Shown one piece after another: positions 44,169 through 52,766 of a stretch of 64,000 bases of DNA; position 1 is the first letter of the stretch, and each line of letters starts with the position of its first letter. Made by a program: the position numbers and the translations under genes. This DNA comes from Streptomyces sp. STR69. Lineage in GTDB: Bacteria; Actinomycetota; Actinomycetes; Streptomycetales; Streptomycetaceae. The DNA lies in contig NZ_JALJRY010000041.1 of assembly GCF_024519455.1 (NCBI RefSeq), positions 30,657 to 94,656 on the forward strand. Direction: 5' to 3'. The notes under the pieces are model-generated. The model was given only the letters and a program-made list of their open reading frames with translations. It made no database searches and was not told where the DNA came from.

Positions 44169-44974
44169 CTAGGAGGGGTCGGGGGTGCGGGCACCGGAGC
44201 AGCAGATGGTGATCCGGTCGTCGGCTGCGCGCTCGTCCGGGGTCCGGACCTCGTCGTGGTGGTCGGGTTCACCGGCCAGGACGGGGGTCGGACAGACGCA
44301 GCGGATGCCCTGCTCGCAGGAGAGTGCGACCTCGACGCCCTGGGCGGTGAGGCCATCGGCGACAGTGCGGTCGGCAGGAACGGGGCGGCCGATGCCGGTG
44401 CCCGCGGTCCGTACGGTGGATTCGGTGGCGACTTCGCCCCCGGCAGGTAACGGAACTGCCGGGGCGGAGCATTCGGTGTGCGGCCGGCCGGGCCGCCGGC
44501 CGGCTGCGGCCCCCAGCCTTGGCCATGACGTGGGCCATGAAGCCGTCGGGCCCGTAGACATGGACGGCTGTGTCCGGTTCCGAGGCCGGCAGTTCGGCGG
44601 TCAGCCCGGTGCCGACGAACGCTGCTCCCTGCGCGGCCGGTGCTTCGGCCATCGACAGCAGGGGGAGCGAGCGGGAAGTGGTTGCGCGGGGGCGGGATCC
44701 TCAGCCGCCGGCCGGCGGTGAGGTCGCGGTGCAGGGTGCCGGAGCCGCCCCGGCCGGCATCGTCACGCCGTACGCAGATCAGGTAACGGCCGTCGTCCTG
44801 GGGGGAGTTGCACAGGGAGTACTGACGGATGAGAGAAGGCCCGAGACGGCCGTCGATGTGAGCGTCGGCCTCGAAGGACGGCAGGGCGGCTCCGGTCGCT
44901 GCCCGGAGTTCGTGGCTGCGGCTGGTGGCGGAGGCGACGGAGATCGCGTGGACGATGGCGTCGAGGGTCTTCAC
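44169..44974 (-). pseudogene. Wrecked VanB/PDR-type ferredoxin reductase of the Rieske oxygenase
   Basis: The N-terminal flavin domain begins intact (HELRAATGAALPSFEADAHI, then IRQYSLCNSPQDDGRYLI and LRIPPPRNHFPL) but the frame breaks near 44690. Pieces of the NAD domain continue in other frames (HVYGPDGFMAHVMAKA, about 44540). The 2Fe-2S domain appears near 44200-44400, with the cysteine loop CEQGIRCVCPTPV in place of the expected CEQGICGTCLTPV. The middle is shortened as well. No single frame gives a working protein. It is only 10 bases from the Rieske oxygenase, for which it was clearly the electron donor. Confidence 0.8.
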
Positions 44975-44983
44975 GGCATGCCC

Positions 44984-46024
44984 CTATGCGGTGAAGAAGT
45001 GGCTCAGGCCCAGGTCCCGCAGTCCGCGCCGGTAGGCGACGGAGCTCCGGTCGGCCGGGATGTTCACTTCGAGCCTGGGGTCCAGGGGGAGGTTCTCGGG
45101 TTTCTGGACCTCCACGATGGCCCGGTCCTCCTCGAAGACCGTCCGGTTGAAGTCGTATACGGCCTGGACGGGTTGGTCGGTGTCGAAGTTGCGGGCGATC
45201 GGCGCGAACATGCGGGTCCGGCGGGCGGAGACCGGTGAAGCGGCGTTCATGATGTTGAGGAGCCCGCCGTCGGGGAAGTGCACGGTCAGCGTTGCCGTGA
45301 ACGGCAGGTGCACGTCGAAGTGGCGCAGCCACTGGAAGCCCGGCGGGGCCTCCTTGGCGCCGCGCGGATAGTTGCTGACCGTGCTCCAGTAGTCGACGCA
45401 GAAGCCGTAGGGGCGGCGGACCGGTGTGTAGTCGGGGACCTCGACGTTGTCGGGGTCCCCGAAGGACTCCAGGTGGACGAAGCCGAAATGGGCGACGTCG
45501 AGGAAGCCCTCGAGCTGGCGGCCGGCGAAGGCCGCGATGTCGATCCAGGGGCAGTTGATCTGCTGGAATCCCTTGTCGTCCCAGTGGGCCATGACCGGGA
45601 TCGCCGGATCGGTGTCCGGGGCCGGCCGCAAGCAGGTCCACACCAGCCCGTACCGCTCGACGACAGGGTAGGTCCGCAGGTTCAGCCGGGACGGGATCTT
45701 CGACTCCGGATGCGCCGGCACCCGCACGCACCGCCCGCCGTCGCCGAAGCGCAACCCGTGATACGCGCAGGTGATGCCGCTCCCGTCGCCCGAGCCCAGG
45801 CTGAGCGGGACTCCCCGGTGCGGGCAGATGTCGTGGGCCACGACCACGTTGCCGCCCACCCGGTAGGACACCAGGGGCACGTCGAGCAGGCGTACGGCGG
45901 CCGGGGCGTCGCCGATCTCGCTCGACAGGGCGATCGGGTACCAGTGCTGGGCCAGGATCGCCCAGTCGTCGGGGTCGAACGTGCAGTCCCGGGGCGGGGC
46001 CGGGCGGGGCAGAGCAGTGGTCAT
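44984..46024 (-). CDS. Rieske non-heme iron oxygenase, alpha subunit
   Basis: 346 residues. The N-terminal Rieske 2Fe-2S domain has CPHRG and CAYHGLRF as the CxH...CxxH ligands (about residues 68-90), and the mononuclear iron site is in FLDVAHFGFVHLESF (Asp/His/His). The length and single-subunit layout resemble O- and N-demethylases such as vanillate or methylxanthine demethylases more than two-subunit dioxygenases. ATG at 46024 has AAGGA upstream. It heads the leftward reductase/importer/deaminase series. Substrate by context: a methylated or aromatic nitrogen heterocycle; this is inference. Confidence 0.85.
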   Translation of the reverse strand: MTTALPRPAPPRDCTFDPDDWAILAQHWYPIALSSEIGDAPAAVRLLDVPLVSYRVGGNVVVAHDICPHRGVPLSLGSGDGSGITCAYHGLRFGDGGRCVRVPAHPESKIPSRLNLRTYPVVERYGLVWTCLRPAPDTDPAIPVMAHWDDKGFQQINCPWIDIAAFAGRQLEGFLDVAHFGFVHLESFGDPDNVEVPDYTPVRRPYGFCVDYWSTVSNYPRGAKEAPPGFQWLRHFDVHLPFTATLTVHFPDGGLLNIMNAASPVSARRTRMFAPIARNFDTDQPVQAVYDFNRTVFEEDRAIVEVQKPENLPLDPRLEVNIPADRSSVAYRRGLRDLGLSHFFTA

Positions 46025-46657
46025 GCGCAGGTCCTTCTACGAAGCGCGGCCGGGAACGGCCCGGCAGGCACCATGAGGCGCACACGCCAGGACGACGGCG
46101 TCAGGAGAAGTGCGTGGGGAAAGCGCGTGGCGACGAGCCGGTCAGGGGAGAGCGTTACCGCGGAACCACAGGACGGGCAGGGCCACCGGCCGCGGCCGTC
46201 GGTACGCGATCAGGTGCGGGAGCTCTCGGACGCCGAATGTGAACCGTGCGCCACGCGCCCGCGCGTCCACGCCGACTTGTGGACACGGCACCGGAGGTCC
46301 ATGCAGCACTCGCTGACAAGGCTCATGGCGCTTCCCTCCGTGCTCAGTGCCGACTTCCTCTCGCCGGACGGCCAAGGCGAGAGTGACGCACGGAGATTGC
46401 CCAGCCATTCCGTGTTTGTTACTTACGGATTCCATGCCCGGATTTGCCCCGGGCGCCAGGGTGAGCTCTCGCGTGCGGAGGGACGGGCTTGAGCGCCCCG
46501 ATGCGGGGTCGGTCTTGGCGCGGCGTCAGGGAGGAGGCTCGAACGGTGCGCCTCCAGACGCCTGTCCCGTGGGATTTCCCAGGACTTTCAGCCGAGTGGG
46601 CAGGGAAGGCCCTGACAGCACTGAAAGACAAGAACGCACTGGTCAGGGCCTATACCG
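46025..46657. other. Upstream region of the Rieske operon; no gene seen
   Basis: About 630 bases. The promoter of the leftward Rieske gene should lie near 46030-46150, but no clear boxes stand out. A 97-codon open frame on the minus strand (46142-46435) has no family resemblance and no ribosome site, so it is not called as a gene. Confidence 0.3.
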
Positions 46658-46720
46658 TCAGCATTCGATGATGTTCACCGCGAGGCCCCCGCGCACGGTC
46701 TCCTTGTACTTCACGCTCAT
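46658..46720 (-). pseudogene. Last 20 codons of an L-serine dehydratase gene
   Basis: The peptide begins MSVKYKET and ends GGLAVNIIEC before a stop, matching the extreme C terminus of bacterial L-serine ammonia-lyases. Nothing upstream continues the frame in a recognisable way. It lies about 190 bases left of the tRNA-Thr relic and marks a recombination joint. Confidence 0.55.
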
Positions 46721-46910
46721 GTGGACAGCTGCTGATCATGGGGTTGACCTGTGGTTTTGACATGCTCGGGCTTGTCTTGAGGCACGTCAGGGACTTTTTG
46801 GGGACTTCTTGGCGGGGGCTGATTACAACGTATCCCGTGCTGCGTGAGATGCCTGTGGGGGTTGGGTCGTTGATGCTTGGACGGCATCCGATGGCTTCGG
46901 CGGCCATGCA

Positions 46911-46953
46911 CTCGTAATGCGTAGGTCTCGGGTTCGAATCCCGAAGGCGGCTC
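46911..46953 (+). repeat. Left copy of 43-bp tRNA-Thr(CGT) 3' half (attachment-site-like repeat)
   Basis: Starts CTCGTAATGC (anticodon CGT) and continues through the T-arm GGTTCGAATCC to GAAGGCGGCTC of the acceptor stem. The 5' half (acceptor strand, D-arm) is absent, so this is not a functional tRNA. The same 43 bases recur at 60181-60223. A 3' tRNA segment left at each end is the classic footprint of tyrosine-integrase elements that use tRNA genes. Confidence 0.85.
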
Positions 46954-46960
46954 TGAGGGA

Positions 46961-47000
46961 CCCCAGGACTCACTCGCCGTGACCTGGGGTTTCTTGTTTT
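46961..47000 (+). terminator. tRNA-type terminator after left repeat
   Basis: CCCCAGG (46961-46967) pairs with CCTGGGG (46983-46989), followed by a T-rich run TTTCTTGTTTT. It is placed as the terminator of the former tRNA-Thr gene, equivalent to the one at 60231. Confidence 0.75.
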
Positions 47001-47520
47001 CGTTGACCTTAGAATTCGGGCTAAACGGACACGCGCGGTCTGTGGATCGTAATGCGTAGGTTCCAGGTTGACGGTCGGTGGCGATTCCGCCCTGCAAGGC
47101 TTTGAACTGGCCTTTTGTCGCCTACTGTCGATCTGCCTCGGCCTGTTCGGAATGACGTGGTGGCCATTTGGTGGCCAAGCGTGCAGCCGCCATGCAAACG
47201 GGCTCGCGCTCGGCCGCGCAACTGGGGGCCGCAGGGGAACGGTTGTTGTGCCGACCCGACAATCACGCGTTCCAACTGCCCCTCGTTTGGTTGCCGGCCC
47301 TGGCAGACCTTCTCGGCCTCTGCCGGCCCGCCTCCGGCGAAGTCAGGCCAGCGCCTGAATGGTTCGGCGACGACGGTGCCGACACTGACGCGATGTCCGA
47401 GATCCTGCTGGATGCTCAGGCGGATCAACCACCTTCTCGCCCGCCCCGGTGGGACAGGCGCGGATGTCTTGGCGTGATTCGACGGAGACTGGTCTTGGCC
47501 GGGACTTGTCCGGCGAGCCG
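47001..47520. other. Gene-free interval right of the left repeat
   Basis: About 520 bases. A degenerate second copy of the tRNA-like string (CGTAATGCGTAGG at 47049-47061) occurs, and a similar one (GCAATGCGCAGG) occurs after the right repeat near 60319. Short frames here have no recognisable product, and no integrase fragment could be identified. Confidence 0.35.
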
Positions 47521-50310
47521 TCAAGGCGGCAGCTCTTCGTTTGCCGTGAGGGCGGTGAGTGCGTCGCGCAGCCCCGCGCGGGCGGTGACGCCGAGTTTCG
47601 GGAACACGTTGTAGAGGTGGCCGCTGACCGTGCGGGCGGACAGGTGGAGCCGTTCGCCGATGGCCTTGTTCGTCAGGCCCGAGGCCGCGAGTGTTGCGAT
47701 CTGCAGCTCCTGGGGTGTGAGTCGGGTGTCCGTCGAGCCGGTCTGACGTCGGGATACGCCGGTCGCGCCCAGTTCGGTTCGGGCGCGCTCGGCCCATGGG
47801 GCGGCTCGCAGTCGGTCGAAGATCGTCAGCGCGGCGTTGATGCGGATGCGTGATTCGACGGTAGCCCGTTCCCTGCGCAGGTGTTCGCCGTAGGCCAGCA
47901 GTACGCGTCCGCGTTCGAAGGGCCACAGGTTCTCGGGCGCCGCTGCGAGGGCCCGGTCGAAGTGGGCGTTCGCCGCCTCTCCCTCGGACACCAGCGCCTG
48001 CGCTGCGGCCACGAGCATTGCCCAGCGGGTGGAGATCTTGGTGATGTCCATCCGCAGCATCGCTTCGACGTAGTCGCGTGCCTGGTCCGAGCGGCCGGTC
48101 CGGACGGCTGCCTCGACGAGGTCGTAGGCGACGAAGAGTTGGAGTTGTCGGGCGGTGCCTGGTTCCAGTCCGTGTGGGCTGATCTTGGTCGCCTCGGTGT
48201 ACGCCGTCTCGAAGTCGCCGCGGCCGATCGCCGCGAGGGTCCGTACGCGGTACACGTGCTGCGGCACGATGAAGGCCTGGCGCGGGATCGACCAGGCCAG
48301 CATTTCCTCCAGCGGTTCCTCCGCCTCGTCCTGCTGCCCGAGCGCGGCTGCGGCCAGAGCCCTGCTGTAGTGCAGGAACCAGACGAAGTTGACGTATCCG
48401 TAGGACTCGGCGCGCTCCAGTCCCTCTTCCGCGAAGCGCTGGGTGTCGTCCCATCGGCCGGCGAGGTAGCTCTCGGCGCACAGCAGCATGAGGGCGTTGG
48501 TGACGGAGGCGACGGCCCCCGTGCGGGCGGCGTCCTGCCAGACGCGCAGCAACGGCTCGCGCAGGTCGGCGAGGCGGTCGACGTCGTTGGCGACATACCC
48601 AACGCGGATGATCTGCCCGGGGTCGAGCTCTGTCGTCAGGGTCGCGATCTCCTGGTCCAGGGTGTGCAGGGCCTCAGGGGAGACGAGGGCCGGATTGGAC
48701 ACGACCTCGGAGCGGACGAGCAAGCCCTCGGGCAGCAAGTCGCGGTACTTGTCGACCAGTTCGAGGTAGGGGTCCCACATCTCCTTGCGTCCGTTCAGCG
48801 AGGCGATCACCGAAAGGACCCAGATCGCGGCGTTGATCTCCTCGGCGGTCGGCTCCGCCTCGGGGGCCCGCAGAGCGGTGGTGAGCACCCGGAAGGCCGA
48901 GACGACGTCGGCGTCGGAATACAGCATGAGCGAGGCCGCGGCCGAAGCCGTCGCCAGCGAGCCGACGTTGGCGTCCAGGCGGCGCGCATCGGTGAGCAGC
49001 TGCGAGACCGACTGGAGGTCTCCCATGACCTCGGCCGCGAAGTACGCGGCCCCGGCCAGGCGTTGTGACCGGTGCTCGGGATCGGGGCTCAGATCGGCCG
49101 AGCGTGTCATGGCCGCTACCGCCGCGGAGGGGTCTCCGCGTTTGAGTGCCTGGATCGACTCGTGCTGGAGGAGGGTGGCCACCTCCTCGTCGGGGCCGAA
49201 GGAGGCATCGGCGAGGTGCCAGGCGCGGCGTCCGGGATCGGCGCGCCGGCAGCCGGCGAGTGCCCGGTGGGCCCTGCGCCGTTGCTCGGGCCGGGCCAGT
49301 TCTACGACGGCGGAGCGCACCAGCGGGTGGCGGAAGACGATCGAGTGGCGGCTGTCGACGACGATGATGCGCTCGCGTTCGGCGATGTCGAGGTGGTCGG
49401 CGGTATCGGGTCCCACCACGCTCGCGGCGGACAGCGCCTGGCCCGAACCGTCCAGGGCGAGCAGCAGGAGCAGGTCCCGGGTCTCCGGTGCTAGCGCGGT
49501 GATCCGGGCGGTGAACATCCGGGTGAGCCGTTCGGTCAGCGGCAGCACGGTGGGCAGCATGTCCGCCGTGGGGTACCGGTCCGAGGCCAGCGTCGCGGGC
49601 AGTTCGACGAGGGCGAGCGGGTTTCCCTGGGCCTCGGCGAGGATGCGTCGGCGCACGTGCTCGGCCAGGTCCGGGTAGCGGGCGAGCAGGAGGGCCTCGG
49701 ACTCCGCATCGTCCAGGGAACGCATGGTGAGGCTGTTGACGTCGCCGCGAACGCGCAGGGGCTCCCCGGTCGTACGGACTGTCGAGAGCACCCGCACTCG
49801 GGTTCCGGCGACCCGCCGGGCCACGAAGGACAGGACGTCGGCGCTGGCGTCGTCGAGCCACTGGGCGTCGTCGATGATGGCGACCAGCGGTTGTTCCTCT
49901 GCGGCGAGCAGGAGCAGTGACAGAGCTGCGGTCGAGATGAGGATGCGTGAGGGGGTCGCGCCTTCGCCGAAGCCCAGTGCCACCCGTAGAGCGCTCTCGT
50001 GGTCCGGGCCGAGTTCCGCGAACAGCGGGACCAGCGGTACCAGCAGCTGGTTGAGGCCGGCGAACGCGATATTGGCCTCGAACTGGGCGCCGGCCGCCCG
50101 CAACGTCCTCATACCCCGGGCGCGGGCGAGATCGGCGGCGGCGTCGAGCAGGGCGGACTTTCCCACGCCGGGATCACCGAACAGGGTCAGCGAGCCGCCG
50201 AGTCGGGCGGTGTCGTCGATCACTGCTCGGATGAGGTCCAGTTCGCTGGACCGGCCGGTCAGGCCGGTCGCGACGCCCTGGCCTTCGGTGCCCAGGTGCT
50301 CTGCGCTCAT
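47521..50310 (-). CDS. LAL-type LuxR-family transcriptional regulator A
   Basis: 929 residues. An N-terminal AAA/STAND ATPase has Walker A GDPGVGKSALL (about 40-50) and Walker B VAIIDDAQWLDD (about 133-144). A long helical repeat region follows, then a C-terminal LuxR helix-turn-helix (LTPQELQIATLAASGLTNKA, IGERLHLSARTVSGHL). LAL regulators commonly activate secondary-metabolism or catabolic genes. The ATG at 50310 gives exactly the length of the paralogue at 56890 and is preferred over an ATG five codons earlier. It is co-oriented with the damaged alpha/beta hydrolase 87 bases upstream. Confidence 0.9.
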   Translation of the reverse strand: MSAEHLGTEGQGVATGLTGRSSELDLIRAVIDDTARLGGSLTLFGDPGVGKSALLDAAADLARARGMRTLRAAGAQFEANIAFAGLNQLLVPLVPLFAELGPDHESALRVALGFGEGATPSRILISTAALSLLLLAAEEQPLVAIIDDAQWLDDASADVLSFVARRVAGTRVRVLSTVRTTGEPLRVRGDVNSLTMRSLDDAESEALLLARYPDLAEHVRRRILAEAQGNPLALVELPATLASDRYPTADMLPTVLPLTERLTRMFTARITALAPETRDLLLLLALDGSGQALSAASVVGPDTADHLDIAERERIIVVDSRHSIVFRHPLVRSAVVELARPEQRRRAHRALAGCRRADPGRRAWHLADASFGPDEEVATLLQHESIQALKRGDPSAAVAAMTRSADLSPDPEHRSQRLAGAAYFAAEVMGDLQSVSQLLTDARRLDANVGSLATASAAASLMLYSDADVVSAFRVLTTALRAPEAEPTAEEINAAIWVLSVIASLNGRKEMWDPYLELVDKYRDLLPEGLLVRSEVVSNPALVSPEALHTLDQEIATLTTELDPGQIIRVGYVANDVDRLADLREPLLRVWQDAARTGAVASVTNALMLLCAESYLAGRWDDTQRFAEEGLERAESYGYVNFVWFLHYSRALAAAALGQQDEAEEPLEEMLAWSIPRQAFIVPQHVYRVRTLAAIGRGDFETAYTEATKISPHGLEPGTARQLQLFVAYDLVEAAVRTGRSDQARDYVEAMLRMDITKISTRWAMLVAAAQALVSEGEAANAHFDRALAAAPENLWPFERGRVLLAYGEHLRRERATVESRIRINAALTIFDRLRAAPWAERARTELGATGVSRRQTGSTDTRLTPQELQIATLAASGLTNKAIGERLHLSARTVSGHLYNVFPKLGVTARAGLRDALTALTANEELPP

Positions 50311-50397
50311 GAGGAGGCGCCTCATTCCCCTGTCAGTCCCGACTCTATTCGACGCCGCACCGCACTGCGTCTTTCCCTTCTCCAGGGGACCGATTCT

Positions 50398-51223
50398 CTA
50401 GCGGGCCGTTGTCGTGGCGGCGTCCTCGATGAGGTGGGTGACGGTGCCGGGGTGGGAGATCATCGCGACGTGGGAGCTGTTGATCTCGATGGTGTGCGAG
50501 TGGGCGCGCCGGGCCTCGAACCGCTCCACTGGTGCGCCCAGCGCCTTGTCCTGCCTGGCGACCAGGGCCCAGGAGGGGATGGTGTGCCAGGCGGCGGCCG
50601 TGGCCGAGGAGGCGAACGCGGCGGCGGCGACGGGGCGCTGTTCGGCGCCCATCACGACGGTCTGGGAGGCGGGCAGGTCGGCTGCGAACACGGCCCGGAA
50701 GCGGGCGGGGTCGACGTACAGGTCCGAGCCGCCGGTGCCGTCGGAGTTGCTGAAGGGCACCGGGCGCAGGGCGGGGCCAGTTCGTTGGTGCCGGGGAACT
50801 TGTCCGACAGCGCGCTCAGCTTCTCGCCCTTGTCCGGGACGAGCGCCGCGATATAGACCAGGGCCTTGACCTGAGGGTCGCCGACGGCGGCCTGGGAGAT
50901 GACGGCGCCGCCGTAGGAGTGGCCCACCAGGACGACCGGTCCCTTGATACTGGCCAGGACGCTGGCGACGTAGGTGGAGTCCTCGGCCAGGCCGCGCAAG
51001 GGGTTGGCCGGAGCGATGACCGGGTAGCCGTCGCGCTGCAGCCGCTCGACCACGCCGTTCCAGCTCGAAGCGTCGGCGAAGGCGCCGTGCACCAGTACCA
51101 CCGTGGGCTTGGGGGCGGCGCGGCTGGTGTGGGCGGAGGCCAACGGGATCAGGGACAGGCTGGCCGAAGCGGTGACGGCGGCGGTGATGAGAAGGGTGCG
51201 CAGCCGGGGGCGGGGGATGACAT
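50398..51223 (-). pseudogene. Secreted alpha/beta hydrolase broken by two homopolymer frameshifts
   Basis: Joining frames gives a complete protein: a signal peptide (RLRTLLITAAVTASASLSL), the oxyanion motif LVHGAFADASSW, the nucleophile GHSYGGAVISQ, and the late histidine in EINSSHVAMISHP. In the given sequence the ATG at 51223 (with AAGGAG) leads out of frame: a run of five C after it needs a sixth to enter the signal peptide. A second break near 50780 (a C4 run) shifts the frame between GTNELAP and RPVPFSNSD. It is either a true pseudogene or two base-call errors. Enzyme class: esterase/lipase-like, substrate unknown. Confidence 0.7.
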
Positions 51224-51432
51224 GGTGGATCTCCTTGGGTGGGGGTGAGCGGGTGAGGGGGAAGCCGGGGCAGGCGGTGCTCCATGGGCTGTCAGGACGA
51301 GGTCCAGCAGGTCGGCCGTGCCATGCAGTCGCTTGCGTGTGGAACCCCCTGGGCCGGAGGCTCGTGCGACCCGGCCCAGGGGGTGGCTGCGGGGAGGGGA
51401 GTGCGCTGGGCCCGCCAGGGCCGGGGCGCTGG

Positions 51433-52302
51433 TCAGACGGCCTGGCTGAGTGCCTGGAACTGGGCGTCGGTCAAGGTGACCTGCGCGGCCTGGGTGTTCT
51501 CCTCCAGGTGGGCCACGCGGGAGGTGCCGGGGATGGGAAGCATCACCGGGGAGCGCCGCAGCAGCCAGGCCAGGGCCAGCTGGGAGGGGCTTGCACCGTG
51601 CTCCTTGGCGAGCGTGTCCAGCGGGCCGCCCGGGCGCGCGAGCCGGCCGGTGGCCATCGGGAACCACGGGATGAAGCCCAGGTTCTCCCGCTCGGCGTAC
51701 TCCAGGACGTCCTCGGCACCGCGATCGGCCAGGTTGTACAGGTTCTGCACGGAGACGATGTCCGCGATCCTCCGGGCTTCCTCGATCTGCTCCACGGTCA
51801 CCTCTGACAGGCCGATGTGGCGGATCTTGCCCTCCTGCTGCATGAGGAGCAGTTCACCGACCTGGTCGGCCAGCGGGACCTTGGGGTCGACGCGGTGCAG
51901 CTGGTAGAGGTCGATCCGCTCCACGCCCAGGTGACGCAGGCTCAGCTCGGTCTGCTGCCGCAGGTACTCGGGGCGGCCGAGCGCGCGCCAGTCGCCCGGG
52001 CCCGAGCGGGAGAGTCCGCCCTTGGTGGCGATCACCAGGTGCTGGGAGTACGGGTGCAGGGCCTTGCGGATGAGCTGCTCGCTGACGAACGGGCCGTAGG
52101 AGTCGGCGGTGTCGATGAAGTTCACGCCGAGTTCGGCGGCCCGGCGCAGCACGCGCACGGCCTCCTCGGGGTCCTTGGGGTCGCCCCACACTCCGGGGCC
52201 CGTCAACTGCATCGCGCCGTAGCCGAGCCGGTTGACGGGCAGGTCGCCGCCGAGGCGGTGGACCCCGGAGGAGTCGGCGGGACGTGCGGTTTCCTGTGAC
52301 AT
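51433..52302 (-). CDS. Aldo/keto reductase, full catalytic tetrad
   Basis: 289 residues. The tetrad is complete: Asp and Tyr in FIDTADSYGP, Lys in VIATKGGL, His in DLYQLHRVD. The C-terminal LPIPGTSRVAHLEEN is the NADPH-binding segment. It reduces aldehydes or ketones in the cytosol. ATG at 52302 has AAGGAAGG upstream; that site overlaps the palindrome at 52313-52327. It is a paralogue of the enzyme at 33254, which lacks the histidine. Flanked by the WhiB gene, and part of the redox gene set between the tRNA repeats. Confidence 0.88.
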   Translation of the reverse strand: MSQETARPADSSGVHRLGGDLPVNRLGYGAMQLTGPGVWGDPKDPEEAVRVLRRAAELGVNFIDTADSYGPFVSEQLIRKALHPYSQHLVIATKGGLSRSGPGDWRALGRPEYLRQQTELSLRHLGVERIDLYQLHRVDPKVPLADQVGELLLMQQEGKIRHIGLSEVTVEQIEEARRIADIVSVQNLYNLADRGAEDVLEYAERENLGFIPWFPMATGRLARPGGPLDTLAKEHGASPSQLALAWLLRRSPVMLPIPGTSRVAHLEENTQAAQVTLTDAQFQALSQAV

Positions 52303-52312
52303 GGTCTGCCTT

Positions 52313-52327
52313 CCTTATCGAATAAGG
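52313..52327. promoter_or_regulatory. Palindrome CCTTAT-CGA-ATAAGG upstream of aldo/keto reductase
   Basis: A perfect 6-bp inverted repeat with a 3-base centre, 10 bases from the reductase start and overlapping its ribosome site. It is AT-rich for this genome. It could be an operator or an RNA hairpin that hides the ribosome site. Confidence 0.4.
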
Positions 52328-52389
52328 GTTCGTCTAAAACTTCGGGCGGGGCGGCGGGAGCCTCTGTTGCCGGGGCGGGTCGGCTGCGT

Positions 52390-52668
52390 TCACGCGGCCC
52401 TCGACTCGGGGCGTGGGATGTCACGCTGGTGTTCGGTCAGGCCGCCCCAGATTCCGTACGGCTGACGGGTGCTCAGCGCGAACGCGGCGCACCTGTCGAG
52501 GACCGGGCAGGCCCTGCAGACTTCTACGGCGCGTTGTTCGCGTCTGCGTCGGCGGTGGCCGCGTTCGCCGGGAGGCGAGAAGAACACGGCCGATGCCATG
52601 CCCCGGCAGGCGGCGTCTGCCTGCCATTGCCAGGCGTCGAGCAGGGGGACGAGGGGACTGGCGTTCAT
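52390..52668 (-). CDS. WhiB-family iron-sulfur transcription factor
   Basis: 92 residues with the WhiB layout: WQADAACRGM (first cysteine), then VEVCRACPVLDRCAAFAL giving C-x2-C-x5-C, the GIWGG beta-turn in PYGIWGGLTE, and a basic end. The four cysteines hold a redox- or NO-sensitive [4Fe-4S] cluster, and the protein works with a sigma factor. ATG at 52668 has GGAGAAG upstream; the open frame upstream is not conserved. It sits among oxidoreductases, so a role in redox-dependent control of these genes is plausible. Confidence 0.9.
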   Translation of the reverse strand: MNASPLVPLLDAWQWQADAACRGMASAVFFSPPGERGHRRRRREQRAVEVCRACPVLDRCAAFALSTRQPYGIWGGLTEHQRDIPRPESRAA

Positions 52669-52766
52669 GGTTGATTTCTTCTCCGCGGGAGTAGGAGTGG
52701 CGGGCGGGCGGTACGCGGGCGGGCAGGAAGTGGCAGTGGCCGGGCTCCTGCCCGCCCGCGTGACGA

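Noticed and set aside
46142..46435. A 97-codon minus-strand gene upstream of the Rieske oxygenase
   Set aside because: No ribosome site, no recognisable domain and composition unlike the neighbouring genes.
46880..46956. A complete tRNA-Thr gene
   Set aside because: Only the anticodon stem-loop, T-arm and 3' acceptor strand are present. No 5' acceptor strand complementary to AAGGCGGC and no D-arm precede it. The same holds at 60150-60223.
47068..47358. A plus-strand ORF next to the left tRNA repeat
   Set aside because: No start signal or similarity. I considered an integrase C-terminal remnant but could not support it.
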